A stretch of DNA of 64,000 nucleotides, from contig JABHIE010000031.1 of assembly GCA_018671175.1 (NCBI GenBank), positions 354,128-418,127 of the forward strand. The letters run 5' to 3'. Below are positions 46,037 to 53,546 of this stretch, one piece after another (the first letter of the stretch is position 1; each line of letters starts with the position of its first letter). This DNA is from Planctomycetota bacterium. Lineage in GTDB: Bacteria > Planctomycetota > UBA1135. The notes below the pieces were generated by a model. That model was not told where the DNA came from, did not search any database, and saw only the letters and a program-made list of their open reading frames with translations. A program made the position numbers and the translations under genes.

Positions 46037-48019
46037 ATGCGCGCATTCCTTGCACTCCTCTCCGTTCTGGCTCTTTCTGCTGCCGTATCACAGGTTGCAC
46101 CCACTTTGCATTCTGCACCTGATGCCCAGCCCACACGGCTTCTTTTAAAGAATTTAGACTGGGACACATCTCAGCCTCTGCCCGCGTTACCTAAACACGG
46201 AACCCTTTCTAATCAAGAGGCGGCCGATGCCGGTTACTGGGTTGTGCAGGCCGCTCCCTCAAACCGCGCTCAACTCGAAGATTGGGTCAGTGCAAATGGG
46301 GGGCAGGTTTTTGATTATGTCCCGCACCATGCCTTTGAGGCTCGCATCCCTGCTTCGGCATTAAGCGCATTGCGAGCACAAGAGTCCTGCCAAGAAATTC
46401 TTGCTGTTCACCCATTCCTCAAGGTATCGCCAGACACCGGGCACTTCGGCACTGTCATGGATCAACCTGATGGCTCGATGGCGTTGTCTGTCGAATTATG
46501 GCCTGATGCAGATCTCGCCACTGTTTACGAAAAAGTAACCGAGTGGGGCGCTGTCGTCCTAGAAGAAGCGGTGACCGAACGATACACGCGGCTTGACTTG
46601 CGGGTGCCTCCTCTGCAAGTTGCGGCTTTGGCAAGAATTCCTGAAATCCGCTGGCTTGAAGAGTCAGTACAGCCGGTTCTGCGTAATGATAAAACGGTTT
46701 GGGTCGTTCAAACAAATCGCAACAACGACATGAAAATCTGGAATAAGGGCCTTTCTGGTGAAAATGTCATCATTGGCCATATTGATGGGCGTATTCAAGA
46801 GGGCTCGTGCTTTTTTGATGACCCGACTGGCGCTGCTGTTGGCCCAAATCATCGTAAATTGGTGTACATGAGCACGAGTGGTAGCGGCGAAAGCCATGGC
46901 ACTCACACAGCTGGTTCTGCTGCCGGTAATCGCACACCCGTTGATGGCCAATGGAAATACAACGGCGTCGCCTTTGGAGCACGAATTGCTCATTTGCGTA
47001 ACAATGAAGTGAATAGTTCTAATTTCCTGTCTAAGCTAACCGTCCTGGCTCGGAAGGGCGCGACCGTTTTTACCAATTCTTGGGGCAACGATGGCACCAC
47101 GCAATATAACAACTGGTGCCGCGATATTGACGCGATGAGCCATGACTATGAGCCATCTGTGATTTGCTTTGCAGAGACTAACGGGTCCAATTTGAAAAAC
47201 CCTGAAAATGCCAAGAGCTGTGTTGCAGTTGCTGCAGCCGACCGAAACAATCCTGACCAGAAAGGTTCTGGTGGGCGTGGTCCGACGAGTGACGGGCGTG
47301 CCAAGCCAGAGGTCATGGCACCTGGTTGCAGTTTGTATTCTGCAAAAAATAGCAATTCCTGTAGCACAAAAACAATGTGCGGCACATCTATGGCGTGTCC
47401 TATTGTTGCGGGTGGAGCAGCCCTTGCAAAAGAGTATTTTGAAAAGGGCTTTTACCCAACGGGTGCAGCTAATTCCGCCGATGGGTTTACTCCATCAGGT
47501 TCACTCTTACGCGGCCTGTTGGCCAACAGCACGACCGACATGCTCGACATGGGTGGGTGGCCTTCCTACAGCGAGGGTTGGGGTCGGATCCTGCTAGAAA
47601 ACACAATGAGCTTTGCTGGTGAGGCCGGCGGTCTTTGGGTGATGGATCAGTGGCATATCAATGGCGTCCAGACTGGGCAGACTCAGACTTGGCAATTCGA
47701 TGTGCCAGCAAGTATGCAACGCCTCGCCGTAACGATGGCTTTTGCTGACGAACCTGCGAGTGCTTTTGCTAGTTACGCCCCAGTTAATGATCTCAATCTT
47801 GTATTGATTGCCCCCAATGGTGATGAATATCACGGTAATTTGTTGCGCTTGAGTACCGGCGAGTGGATCGTTAATACGCCTAAGCATGACCCGAAAAATA
47901 GCATGGAGCAGATTCGTTTGAATCAGCCAGCAGCCGGCACCTGGACCGTTTCCGTGACCGGGAAAGATGTCCCTCGTGGCCCGCAAGGCTTCGCTCTTTT
48001 GGCGGCTTGGCGCGAATAG
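46037..48019 (+). CDS. Secreted subtilisin-like serine protease (S8)
   Basis: A 660-residue secreted protease. Signal peptide about 1-17, an N-terminal prodomain to about 220 that seems to contain two repeated ferredoxin-like inhibitor units, then the catalytic domain with Asp250 (IIGHIDGRI), His287 (GESHGTHTAG) and Ser451 (CGTSMACP). Residues about 540-660 form a beta-rich P/proprotein-convertase-like C-terminal domain (LAVTMAFADEPASAF). Closest in layout to kumamolisin-unlike, KP-43-type subtilases. It ends 33 bases before purM. Confidence 0.92.
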   Translation: MRAFLALLSVLALSAAVSQVAPTLHSAPDAQPTRLLLKNLDWDTSQPLPALPKHGTLSNQEAADAGYWVVQAAPSNRAQLEDWVSANGGQVFDYVPHHAFEARIPASALSALRAQESCQEILAVHPFLKVSPDTGHFGTVMDQPDGSMALSVELWPDADLATVYEKVTEWGAVVLEEAVTERYTRLDLRVPPLQVAALARIPEIRWLEESVQPVLRNDKTVWVVQTNRNNDMKIWNKGLSGENVIIGHIDGRIQEGSCFFDDPTGAAVGPNHRKLVYMSTSGSGESHGTHTAGSAAGNRTPVDGQWKYNGVAFGARIAHLRNNEVNSSNFLSKLTVLARKGATVFTNSWGNDGTTQYNNWCRDIDAMSHDYEPSVICFAETNGSNLKNPENAKSCVAVAAADRNNPDQKGSGGRGPTSDGRAKPEVMAPGCSLYSAKNSNSCSTKTMCGTSMACPIVAGGAALAKEYFEKGFYPTGAANSADGFTPSGSLLRGLLANSTTDMLDMGGWPSYSEGWGRILLENTMSFAGEAGGLWVMDQWHINGVQTGQTQTWQFDVPASMQRLAVTMAFADEPASAFASYAPVNDLNLVLIAPNGDEYHGNLLRLSTGEWIVNTPKHDPKNSMEQIRLNQPAAGTWTVSVTGKDVPRGPQGFALLAAWRE

Positions 48020-48039
48020 GAAGCAATGGGGGGCGGCTG

Positions 48040-48045
48040 TAGAAT
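48040..48045 (+). promoter_or_regulatory. TAGAAT -10 element of the purM operon
   Basis: TAGAAT is followed by 7 bases and the purM ATG at 48053. No Shine-Dalgarno is visible. Confidence 0.5.
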
Positions 48046-48052
48046 TCACACC

Positions 48053-49102
48053 ATGAGTGATTCGCCTGCCCCCGACTCCATGACTTACCGCGATGCGGGA
48101 GTCAATATAGATGCCGCTGAGTCGGCTCTCGATAAGGCCAAGACGGCCATTCGTGCGACTTTCGGTCCGCGCGTTTTGGCTGATGTCGGGGCGTTCGGTG
48201 GTCTCTATCGAGCTGATGGCCTAGGTGACAAGCCTGTTTTGGTCGCCACGGCAGATGGCGTTGGCACTAAGGTGCGTATTGCCTCGGCAGTTGGGCGTTA
48301 CGATTCTGTCGGCCGCGACCTTGTTCAGCATTGCATCAATGATGCACTTGTTCAGGGCGCAGAGCCGCTGTTCTTTCTCGATTACATTGGGGTCGGCAAA
48401 CTTGATGACGACATGGTCGCAAGCGCCGTTATCGGCCTAGCTCATGCATGCGCAGACCACAACATGACCCTTATTGGTGGCGAAACGGCTGAGATGCCGG
48501 GTGTCTATCCTGAGGGTGAGTTCGATCTTGTGGGCACTCTAATCGGTGTGGTCGAGCGTGACCACATCCTCGATGGCTCACGCTGCCAACCCGGTGATGT
48601 CTTGATTGGGCTAGCATCCAATGGCCTGCACACGAATGGCTATTCACTCGCTCGCCGTATCGTCGAAGAGCGTCTGCAGGCGCAGTGGCTCGACCCATTC
48701 CCAGGTGATGATTCTGAAACTTGGGCCGATGTCCTCCTTCGTCCGCATCGTTGCTATTTAGAATGCATGCGACCTATGCTGAAGCAGCCGGGGTTGCACG
48801 CGATGGCTCATATTACCGGTGGTGGCGTCGTAGGTAATCTGCCACGCGTTCTTTCTGGTTTGGGTGCGCGAGTTTCACGCAAAGCTGTTCCTGCGCTTCC
48901 GGTTTTTGATGTACTGGTTCAAGCGGGCAATGTGCCGCGCGACGAAGCATGGCGCGCTTTCAATATGGGGGTCGGGCTAATCGTTGTGGTTGATCCTTCT
49001 TTTGTTGATGAGGCAATGCGCGTTCTGGAAGACGGTGGTGAGCAACCTTTCCTCATGGGTGAATTGGCCGAAGGCATTGACGGTGTCGAATGGCTCGATT
49101 GA
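48053..49102 (+). CDS. purM: Phosphoribosylformylglycinamidine cyclo-ligase (AIR synthetase)
   Basis: PurM closes the imidazole ring in purine synthesis. The 349-residue product has MTYRDAGVNIDAAESAL, VATADGVGTKVRIA, GRDLVQHCINDALVQGAEPLFFLDY, GGETAEMPG and HITGGGVVGNLPRVL, all typical. The ATG at 48053 fits the leaderless spacing and removes a non-homologous extension. It heads a run of six genes to 53497 that overlap or nearly touch; the others have no visible link to purines. Confidence 0.96.
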   Translation: MSDSPAPDSMTYRDAGVNIDAAESALDKAKTAIRATFGPRVLADVGAFGGLYRADGLGDKPVLVATADGVGTKVRIASAVGRYDSVGRDLVQHCINDALVQGAEPLFFLDYIGVGKLDDDMVASAVIGLAHACADHNMTLIGGETAEMPGVYPEGEFDLVGTLIGVVERDHILDGSRCQPGDVLIGLASNGLHTNGYSLARRIVEERLQAQWLDPFPGDDSETWADVLLRPHRCYLECMRPMLKQPGLHAMAHITGGGVVGNLPRVLSGLGARVSRKAVPALPVFDVLVQAGNVPRDEAWRAFNMGVGLIVVVDPSFVDEAMRVLEDGGEQPFLMGELAEGIDGVEWLD

Positions 49103-49641
49103 TTCTGGCCTTTAGTCTTGTCTCTGCAATGCTGGCAGGCATGGCAGAGCTTGTGGCCTCTCAAAGTGATGCCTCACTTGCGCTGGCTCAAGCGCGACTT
49201 GAGACTTACATGCATCAGCCTAAGCCCGAATCCATGCTTTGGCGAAAGAAAGTCTCAGGGCTCCTTCCGATTCTTGAGCATGCCGCCTCGCCATCGGTGG
49301 GTGCTGCATGGCGCCTGCTGGCTCATTCAAACGCAGACGCCGATCGCGCGAACTACATCTTGTTTTTACGCCGACATGGGTATGATCTGCCCACCGTCGG
49401 CCCGCAAATTTTGACCGGTTCCGAAGAAACGCTTGAACGCGCGTTGGCTATGTGGGGAAGCAATGATTTGGCCGCCACTCAGCACTTACTTGAAGCAGCC
49501 GTTTTGCGATTCCCCCTAGATGGTCGTTTTCGGCAAAACCTTTTGTGGTTGTTGCCAGACCAACACGAGCGGTTTTCACTTCGTGACGACCCCCGCGCTT
49601 CCGCCCTTTCGGTACTCGCCGCGAGGCGTGCATTTCGTTAA
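49090..49641 (+). CDS. Small exported helical-repeat protein
   Basis: The 183-residue product has a signal-like N-terminus (MARLILAFSLVSAMLAGMAELVA) and an all-helical body with one or two TPR-like units (LERALAMWGSNDLAATQHLLEAAVL). The family is not recognised. It overlaps purM by 13 bases, and the overlap argues for translational coupling. Confidence 0.65.
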   Translation: MARLILAFSLVSAMLAGMAELVASQSDASLALAQARLETYMHQPKPESMLWRKKVSGLLPILEHAASPSVGAAWRLLAHSNADADRANYILFLRRHGYDLPTVGPQILTGSEETLERALAMWGSNDLAATQHLLEAAVLRFPLDGRFRQNLLWLLPDQHERFSLRDDPRASALSVLAARRAFR

Positions 49642-49653
49642 CCTTGATAGACC

Positions 49654-50817
49654 ATGAGAGCCTTCCTTACTGCAATCCTCACTTTCCTTCTTTTCGCTGC
49701 ACCACTCGCAGCGCAGGCTGACATTCAACTAAAAAAGAATGATCACAAAAAGCTAGGGAAGCCATTTAGCGTTTGGTTAACAGGCAAGCTTGAAGCCGAC
49801 TTTGAGGCCACGACAGGCGCTCTCGAAGATTTGTCTGGTGCAATCGTTGATCTCGAAAAAAAGACCAGGGGCGTTCCCGTTCTCTCGATGGTAGCCGATT
49901 GGGGTTTTGTTCTTGATGCTTATCGCACCTTTTCGACCAAGGGCTTGAAAAAAGGAAAAACCACGCTGCAAGAGATTCCAGGTGACCGCGGAGCCTATGC
50001 GCAATTTTTGCCAAAGAAGTACAAAGGCAAGCAGTCATGGCCCTTGCTTGTCATTCTTCCCGGTGACCATTTAGAGCCAGAGGCTGCAATTCAGCAATTG
50101 CCAACAGAGATGCTTGAGCAGTGCATTGTGGTAGCCCCAGATATGCGCGACCTCAAGCCAGGCGAGGCTTTGTCGGAATCAAAAGGGCGGCTTCGTTTAC
50201 TGCTTCCACTATCGATTGTCTCGGGCTCTCTTATGGTTGACCGCAGTCGCGTCATGCTTTTAGGTTTGGGTTCTGGCGCGGCTGATGCGTCCACTTTGGC
50301 CGCTGCTCAACCGGGCGTCTTTTCGGCTTACGCATGGGCGGGTGGCGCCATAGCGTCTGATTTGGCTGAGGGCAATCTGGCCTTGATTTCGGGTAAAGAG
50401 CACCCAGACGCGCCTTCTGCTTTAACATGGCTTCTTGGGCATGCGCCACGCAATGCTTACCCCCTCGAGATGGATATCCAATTCACCAACGACTGGAGCA
50501 AGCGCTTTTTCTATGTCTGGGCCAAACCTGATACAGGTGTCGAAGGCCGCACACCGCGCATGAAAGTCGTGGTCGATCGTGAGAGCAATACAATTCGCAT
50601 CGATGCGGAGGCCGTTGAAAAGGTCGATATTTTCCTAAACGATGTGCTTCTTGATCTCGACAAGCCTGTCCAAGTCGTACGCAACGGCGAGAATTATGTA
50701 TTTAACGCACGGCGTTCAACAGGCACGATTCTTGAGTATTTCTTAAATACTCTTGATTCGAGTTCAATCTACACTGCAAAGATTCGTGGGCTTAGCATCC
50801 CAGCCGTTGCAAAATGA
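49654..50817 (+). CDS. Exported alpha/beta-hydrolase-like protein with a degenerate nucleophile elbow
   Basis: The 387-residue product has a signal peptide (MRAFLTAILTFLLFAAPLAAQA), a helical N-terminal region and an esterase-D-like core: WPLLVILPGD near 129-137, CIVVAPDMRD near 157-166, and MLLGLGSGAADAS at 201-213. In active relatives the last block is GxSxGG. Here the aligned nucleophile is Gly206 (GLGSG), so hydrolysis by the usual mechanism is doubtful. The C-terminal 120 residues are beta-rich, perhaps an Ig-like domain. It couples to the next gene by ATGA. Confidence 0.65.
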   Translation: MRAFLTAILTFLLFAAPLAAQADIQLKKNDHKKLGKPFSVWLTGKLEADFEATTGALEDLSGAIVDLEKKTRGVPVLSMVADWGFVLDAYRTFSTKGLKKGKTTLQEIPGDRGAYAQFLPKKYKGKQSWPLLVILPGDHLEPEAAIQQLPTEMLEQCIVVAPDMRDLKPGEALSESKGRLRLLLPLSIVSGSLMVDRSRVMLLGLGSGAADASTLAAAQPGVFSAYAWAGGAIASDLAEGNLALISGKEHPDAPSALTWLLGHAPRNAYPLEMDIQFTNDWSKRFFYVWAKPDTGVEGRTPRMKVVVDRESNTIRIDAEAVEKVDIFLNDVLLDLDKPVQVVRNGENYVFNARRSTGTILEYFLNTLDSSSIYTAKIRGLSIPAVAK

Positions 50818-52358
50818 TTCTGTGCGCCGCCTTCCTGGCGGGTCTTGCTGTCCTGACCATTGAAATCGTGGGCGTCCACTGGATGGCGCCTTGGTTTGGT
50901 GCTTCTGCACTGATTTGGAGCAATCAGATAGGCATCATCCTTTTTGCCATGGCAGCGGGTGGCTGGCTTGGTGGCCGCATTACGCGAAAGAAAAGTTCCC
51001 TTATGCCCTATGCTGCCGCATTCCTTTTGATTGCGGCCCTTTACCTGAAGATGGGCGAATGGCTTCTGCCATCCTTTGCTTCGTTGTTTCAGCCTGAGGG
51101 CTTGCTTCTTGAAGAAGCTGCAGCATTATTCTTTTCGGGTTCTTTAGCGGCATCCATTTTCTTTTTCGCACTTCCCGTTTTGTGCGCTTCCTTGGTGACG
51201 CCGATGCTTATTCATGAGCACTCTACGCGCATCGGTAATGTCGGCCAGGCCGCGGGTGAAGTTGCTGCCGCCGGCACTTTAGGTTCTCTTGTCGGCGTTT
51301 TCGGGACGACCTTTTTCTTGCTGCCCTTTGGGGTGCCCTCCACTCTTTTCGCGGTTACGCTGGCATTGGCTTTCGCTGCATTGAGTTTGTGCCGCAATCG
51401 CCTTGTTCTTGCTCTTGTTGGCGTTCTGGCGCTTACATCCCTTCTGGTTTTGTTGTACCCAGCACCGGCTTTCTCCGATCTGCCTAGCCAAGCTAAACTT
51501 CTCGAGACCCGAACTAGTTCTTATCAAACTTCGCGAGTCATCGAACAAAGCGACGGCACGCGCTGGCTTCAAGTCAATGAGGGGCTCGATTCATTTCAGA
51601 GTATCTGGAAGCCAAACTCTCTTTTCCCAGGGGGCTATTACGATCTTTTTGCCCTTGCACCCGTCTATGCCAACGCCAGAAATCAAGAGAGCTTTCAAGC
51701 CTGGTTGTTAGGTGCTGGTACAGCCTCAGCCGTTGGGCCTTTGACTTTCCCACTCGGCGATTCATGCAAATGGTCCGTAATCGGCGTCGAGCTCGACCCT
51801 GATGTTATCGAGCTAGGGCAAAAATGGATGCCTCTTCCCGAGCCACTTGCTCAAAATTATACAGCCTTGCCCGCCATGGATGCCCGCGCGGCTTTGCGCG
51901 TAGCCAACCCAAATTCTCTAGATTGTGTGTTGCTTGATGCCTACGCAAATCAATTCGAAATCCCAGTTCACTTGGCTTCGGTTGAGTTTTTCTCAGAGGT
52001 CGCTTCTCGCTTACGAGATGGGGGAGTTTTCGCCATGAACATCGGTGCTGCAGGCCGTGGTGCGCCTTTCCTGCAAGATGCTTTGTGCGGCACCCTGAGC
52101 CAAGTTTTTGCTGACCTGCGTGTTCAACGTGTCCCTTGGAGCCGTAACCGAGTTATTTTTGCTCGCAAAGGCTTGCATCTGCCTCCTTTGGCTGGTTTGA
52201 GTGCTCTCCTTCCATCTGGTCTTCCCGCCTCACTTGGGGCCAGTTGCTTGCCTGGGCAAGTCGTCGATGGCGCACCGAAATCCTACTGTTTACTGTTGGA
52301 TGCCAAAAACCCTTTAATCTCACTTCAGTGGCAAGCCTGGTGGGAGGCCCTTTCCTAG
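50814..52358 (+). CDS. Membrane-fused spermidine-synthase-like protein
   Basis: The N-terminal about 220 residues hold six or seven membrane helices (FLAGLAVLTIEIVGVHWMAP, AAGGWLGGRITRK). The C-terminal part is a spermidine-synthase-like Rossmann domain with LLGAGTASAVG, VIGVELDPDVIELG and CVLLDAYANQFEIPVHL. This fused architecture is common, yet substrates are unknown; the key aspartates for aminopropyl transfer are not clearly all present. It overlaps the previous gene by 4 bases. Confidence 0.82.
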   Translation: MILCAAFLAGLAVLTIEIVGVHWMAPWFGASALIWSNQIGIILFAMAAGGWLGGRITRKKSSLMPYAAAFLLIAALYLKMGEWLLPSFASLFQPEGLLLEEAAALFFSGSLAASIFFFALPVLCASLVTPMLIHEHSTRIGNVGQAAGEVAAAGTLGSLVGVFGTTFFLLPFGVPSTLFAVTLALAFAALSLCRNRLVLALVGVLALTSLLVLLYPAPAFSDLPSQAKLLETRTSSYQTSRVIEQSDGTRWLQVNEGLDSFQSIWKPNSLFPGGYYDLFALAPVYANARNQESFQAWLLGAGTASAVGPLTFPLGDSCKWSVIGVELDPDVIELGQKWMPLPEPLAQNYTALPAMDARAALRVANPNSLDCVLLDAYANQFEIPVHLASVEFFSEVASRLRDGGVFAMNIGAAGRGAPFLQDALCGTLSQVFADLRVQRVPWSRNRVIFARKGLHLPPLAGLSALLPSGLPASLGASCLPGQVVDGAPKSYCLLLDAKNPLISLQWQAWWEALS

Positions 52359-52829
52359 GTGTTTTCCTGCCTACTCTTGCTGACGGCTTTTTTTCAGCAG
52401 CCCCTCGATGACGCGGTTTCTTTTTTAACTTGGAATGATACGCATCGCCAGACAGAGTCTTTGTCGTGGCAGGCTTTTACTTTGGTTTCTGCTGGTGCTG
52501 AGCAAGAGGCACGCTCGGTCATTCGTCAAATCCTGGTTTCATCTCCCGATGACCCAGATGCTTTGCGCTACTCCATTGAGTTAGATGCCCTCTATCCAAA
52601 ACTTCACTCCGAGGTTTTGCAACGAGCTTTTGAGTGGCGTAGCAATTTTTCGGCAGCCCAACCTGCTGCGGTGCAGGCCTCGGTGTCCAACATGATTCAA
52701 TTTCTCGAAACCGAAACCATGCGCCGAGACCAATTGGCTGCCAAACGAGTTTTGCTCTGGGCAGCGCCTTTACTTGGGCTGTCTTCCCTAATCGGTGCGG
52801 TTTACTTCCTTTCGAGGCGTTTTGCATGA
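52359..52829 (+). CDS. Small exported TPR-like protein with C-terminal membrane anchor
   Basis: The 156-residue product has a short signal-like start (MFSCLLLLTAFFQQP), a TPR-like middle (AFTLVSAGAEQEARSVIRQIL) and a terminal membrane helix at about 130-150 ending in SRRFA. The topology suggests a periplasmic helical domain. The start is a GTG directly after the previous stop, and the gene overlaps the next by 4 bases. Confidence 0.65.
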   Translation: MFSCLLLLTAFFQQPLDDAVSFLTWNDTHRQTESLSWQAFTLVSAGAEQEARSVIRQILVSSPDDPDALRYSIELDALYPKLHSEVLQRAFEWRSNFSAAQPAAVQASVSNMIQFLETETMRRDQLAAKRVLLWAAPLLGLSSLIGAVYFLSRRFA

Positions 52830-53497
52830 GTTTTTTTCGACGCCGCCGTGGGCCATCTACGGGTCGCTTGGTCGTTTATGGTCCTGATGGGCTAGCCCTT
52901 CAACGCGATATTTCAACGCAACTCCTCCAAGATTTTCTCGAAAAGATGCTTGTTGCAGGTGGGGCTACTGCGCGATTGCAGTGGGAGAAGATGGGCTTAA
53001 TTAGTTCCGAATTGGTGCAGTCTCATTGGCCGCCGGGTTTGCCGCTTCCGCAAAAAGCCGTTCTGCGTTCAGGGCATTCCTTGGGCACAGGGATGGCTTT
53101 GCAAATCGACCTCCAAGATGTTTCTGGAGTCAAAGATTTTGCGACAGACATTATTCGATTGCTCGAAGGCAAATCGCCGCTAGTTGACTATGAAGTTCTC
53201 GTGCCCGAGCCAATCGTGCCCGAGCCAATCGTGCCCGAGCCAATCGTGCCCGAAATGGGGCCATTCGCCTTCCAAAGCGACGGCGTTGCTTTGGAAGGAA
53301 CTTCTCCAGAGAAATTCCATGCCAGCGACTTTGAATGGCTCGTGCCAGGCTCTCGTCTAGCAGATAGGCATCGTGGCTATTGTCGCGTCAAGAAAGTTGA
53401 CCTAGCTCATCGTCAAGCCATCCTCCGAGATGCGAAGGGGGAAGATTTCTTAGTTACCCTCGACGAGCTTGCTAGCCAATATTGGCATAGAGACTAA
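52826..53497 (+). CDS. Uncharacterised protein with a VPEPI repeat
   Basis: The 223-residue product begins MSFFRRRRGPSTG, so a basic cytoplasmic end, and has no signal peptide. A short domain (residues about 15-115) is followed by a hinge of three VPEPI units and a partial fourth, then a C-terminal domain with DFEWLVPGSRLADRHRGYCRVKKVD. No known family is evident. It is the last gene of the purM run. Confidence 0.65.
   Translation: MSFFRRRRGPSTGRLVVYGPDGLALQRDISTQLLQDFLEKMLVAGGATARLQWEKMGLISSELVQSHWPPGLPLPQKAVLRSGHSLGTGMALQIDLQDVSGVKDFATDIIRLLEGKSPLVDYEVLVPEPIVPEPIVPEPIVPEMGPFAFQSDGVALEGTSPEKFHASDFEWLVPGSRLADRHRGYCRVKKVDLAHRQAILRDAKGEDFLVTLDELASQYWHRD
53201..53253 (+). repeat. 15-base in-frame tandem repeat, 3.5 copies
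   Basis: The unit GTGCCCGAGCCAATC occurs at 53201, 53216 and 53231, identical in sequence, followed by eight bases of a fourth copy. It encodes VPEPI repeats and should be prone to slippage in whole-codon steps. Confidence 0.95.
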
Positions 53498-53503
53498 AAA
53501 AAT

Positions 53504-53524
53504 AGGGCGCACGATGTGCGCCCT
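53504..53524 (-). terminator. Rho-independent terminator of the HEAT/Pro-Ala gene
   Basis: AGGGCGCAC and GTGCGCCCT form a perfect 9-bp stem around a 3-base loop. On the minus strand it is followed by TATTTTTTT, the classical intrinsic terminator layout, 22 bases after the stop at 53547. It could also block read-through from the convergent purM run. Confidence 0.88.
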
Positions 53525-53546
53525 AAGGGCTGAATCAGGACGGTGT

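Noticed and set aside
53201-53253. Short direct repeats as a CRISPR array.
   Set aside because: The units abut with no spacers, are 15 bases long and stay in frame within a coding region.
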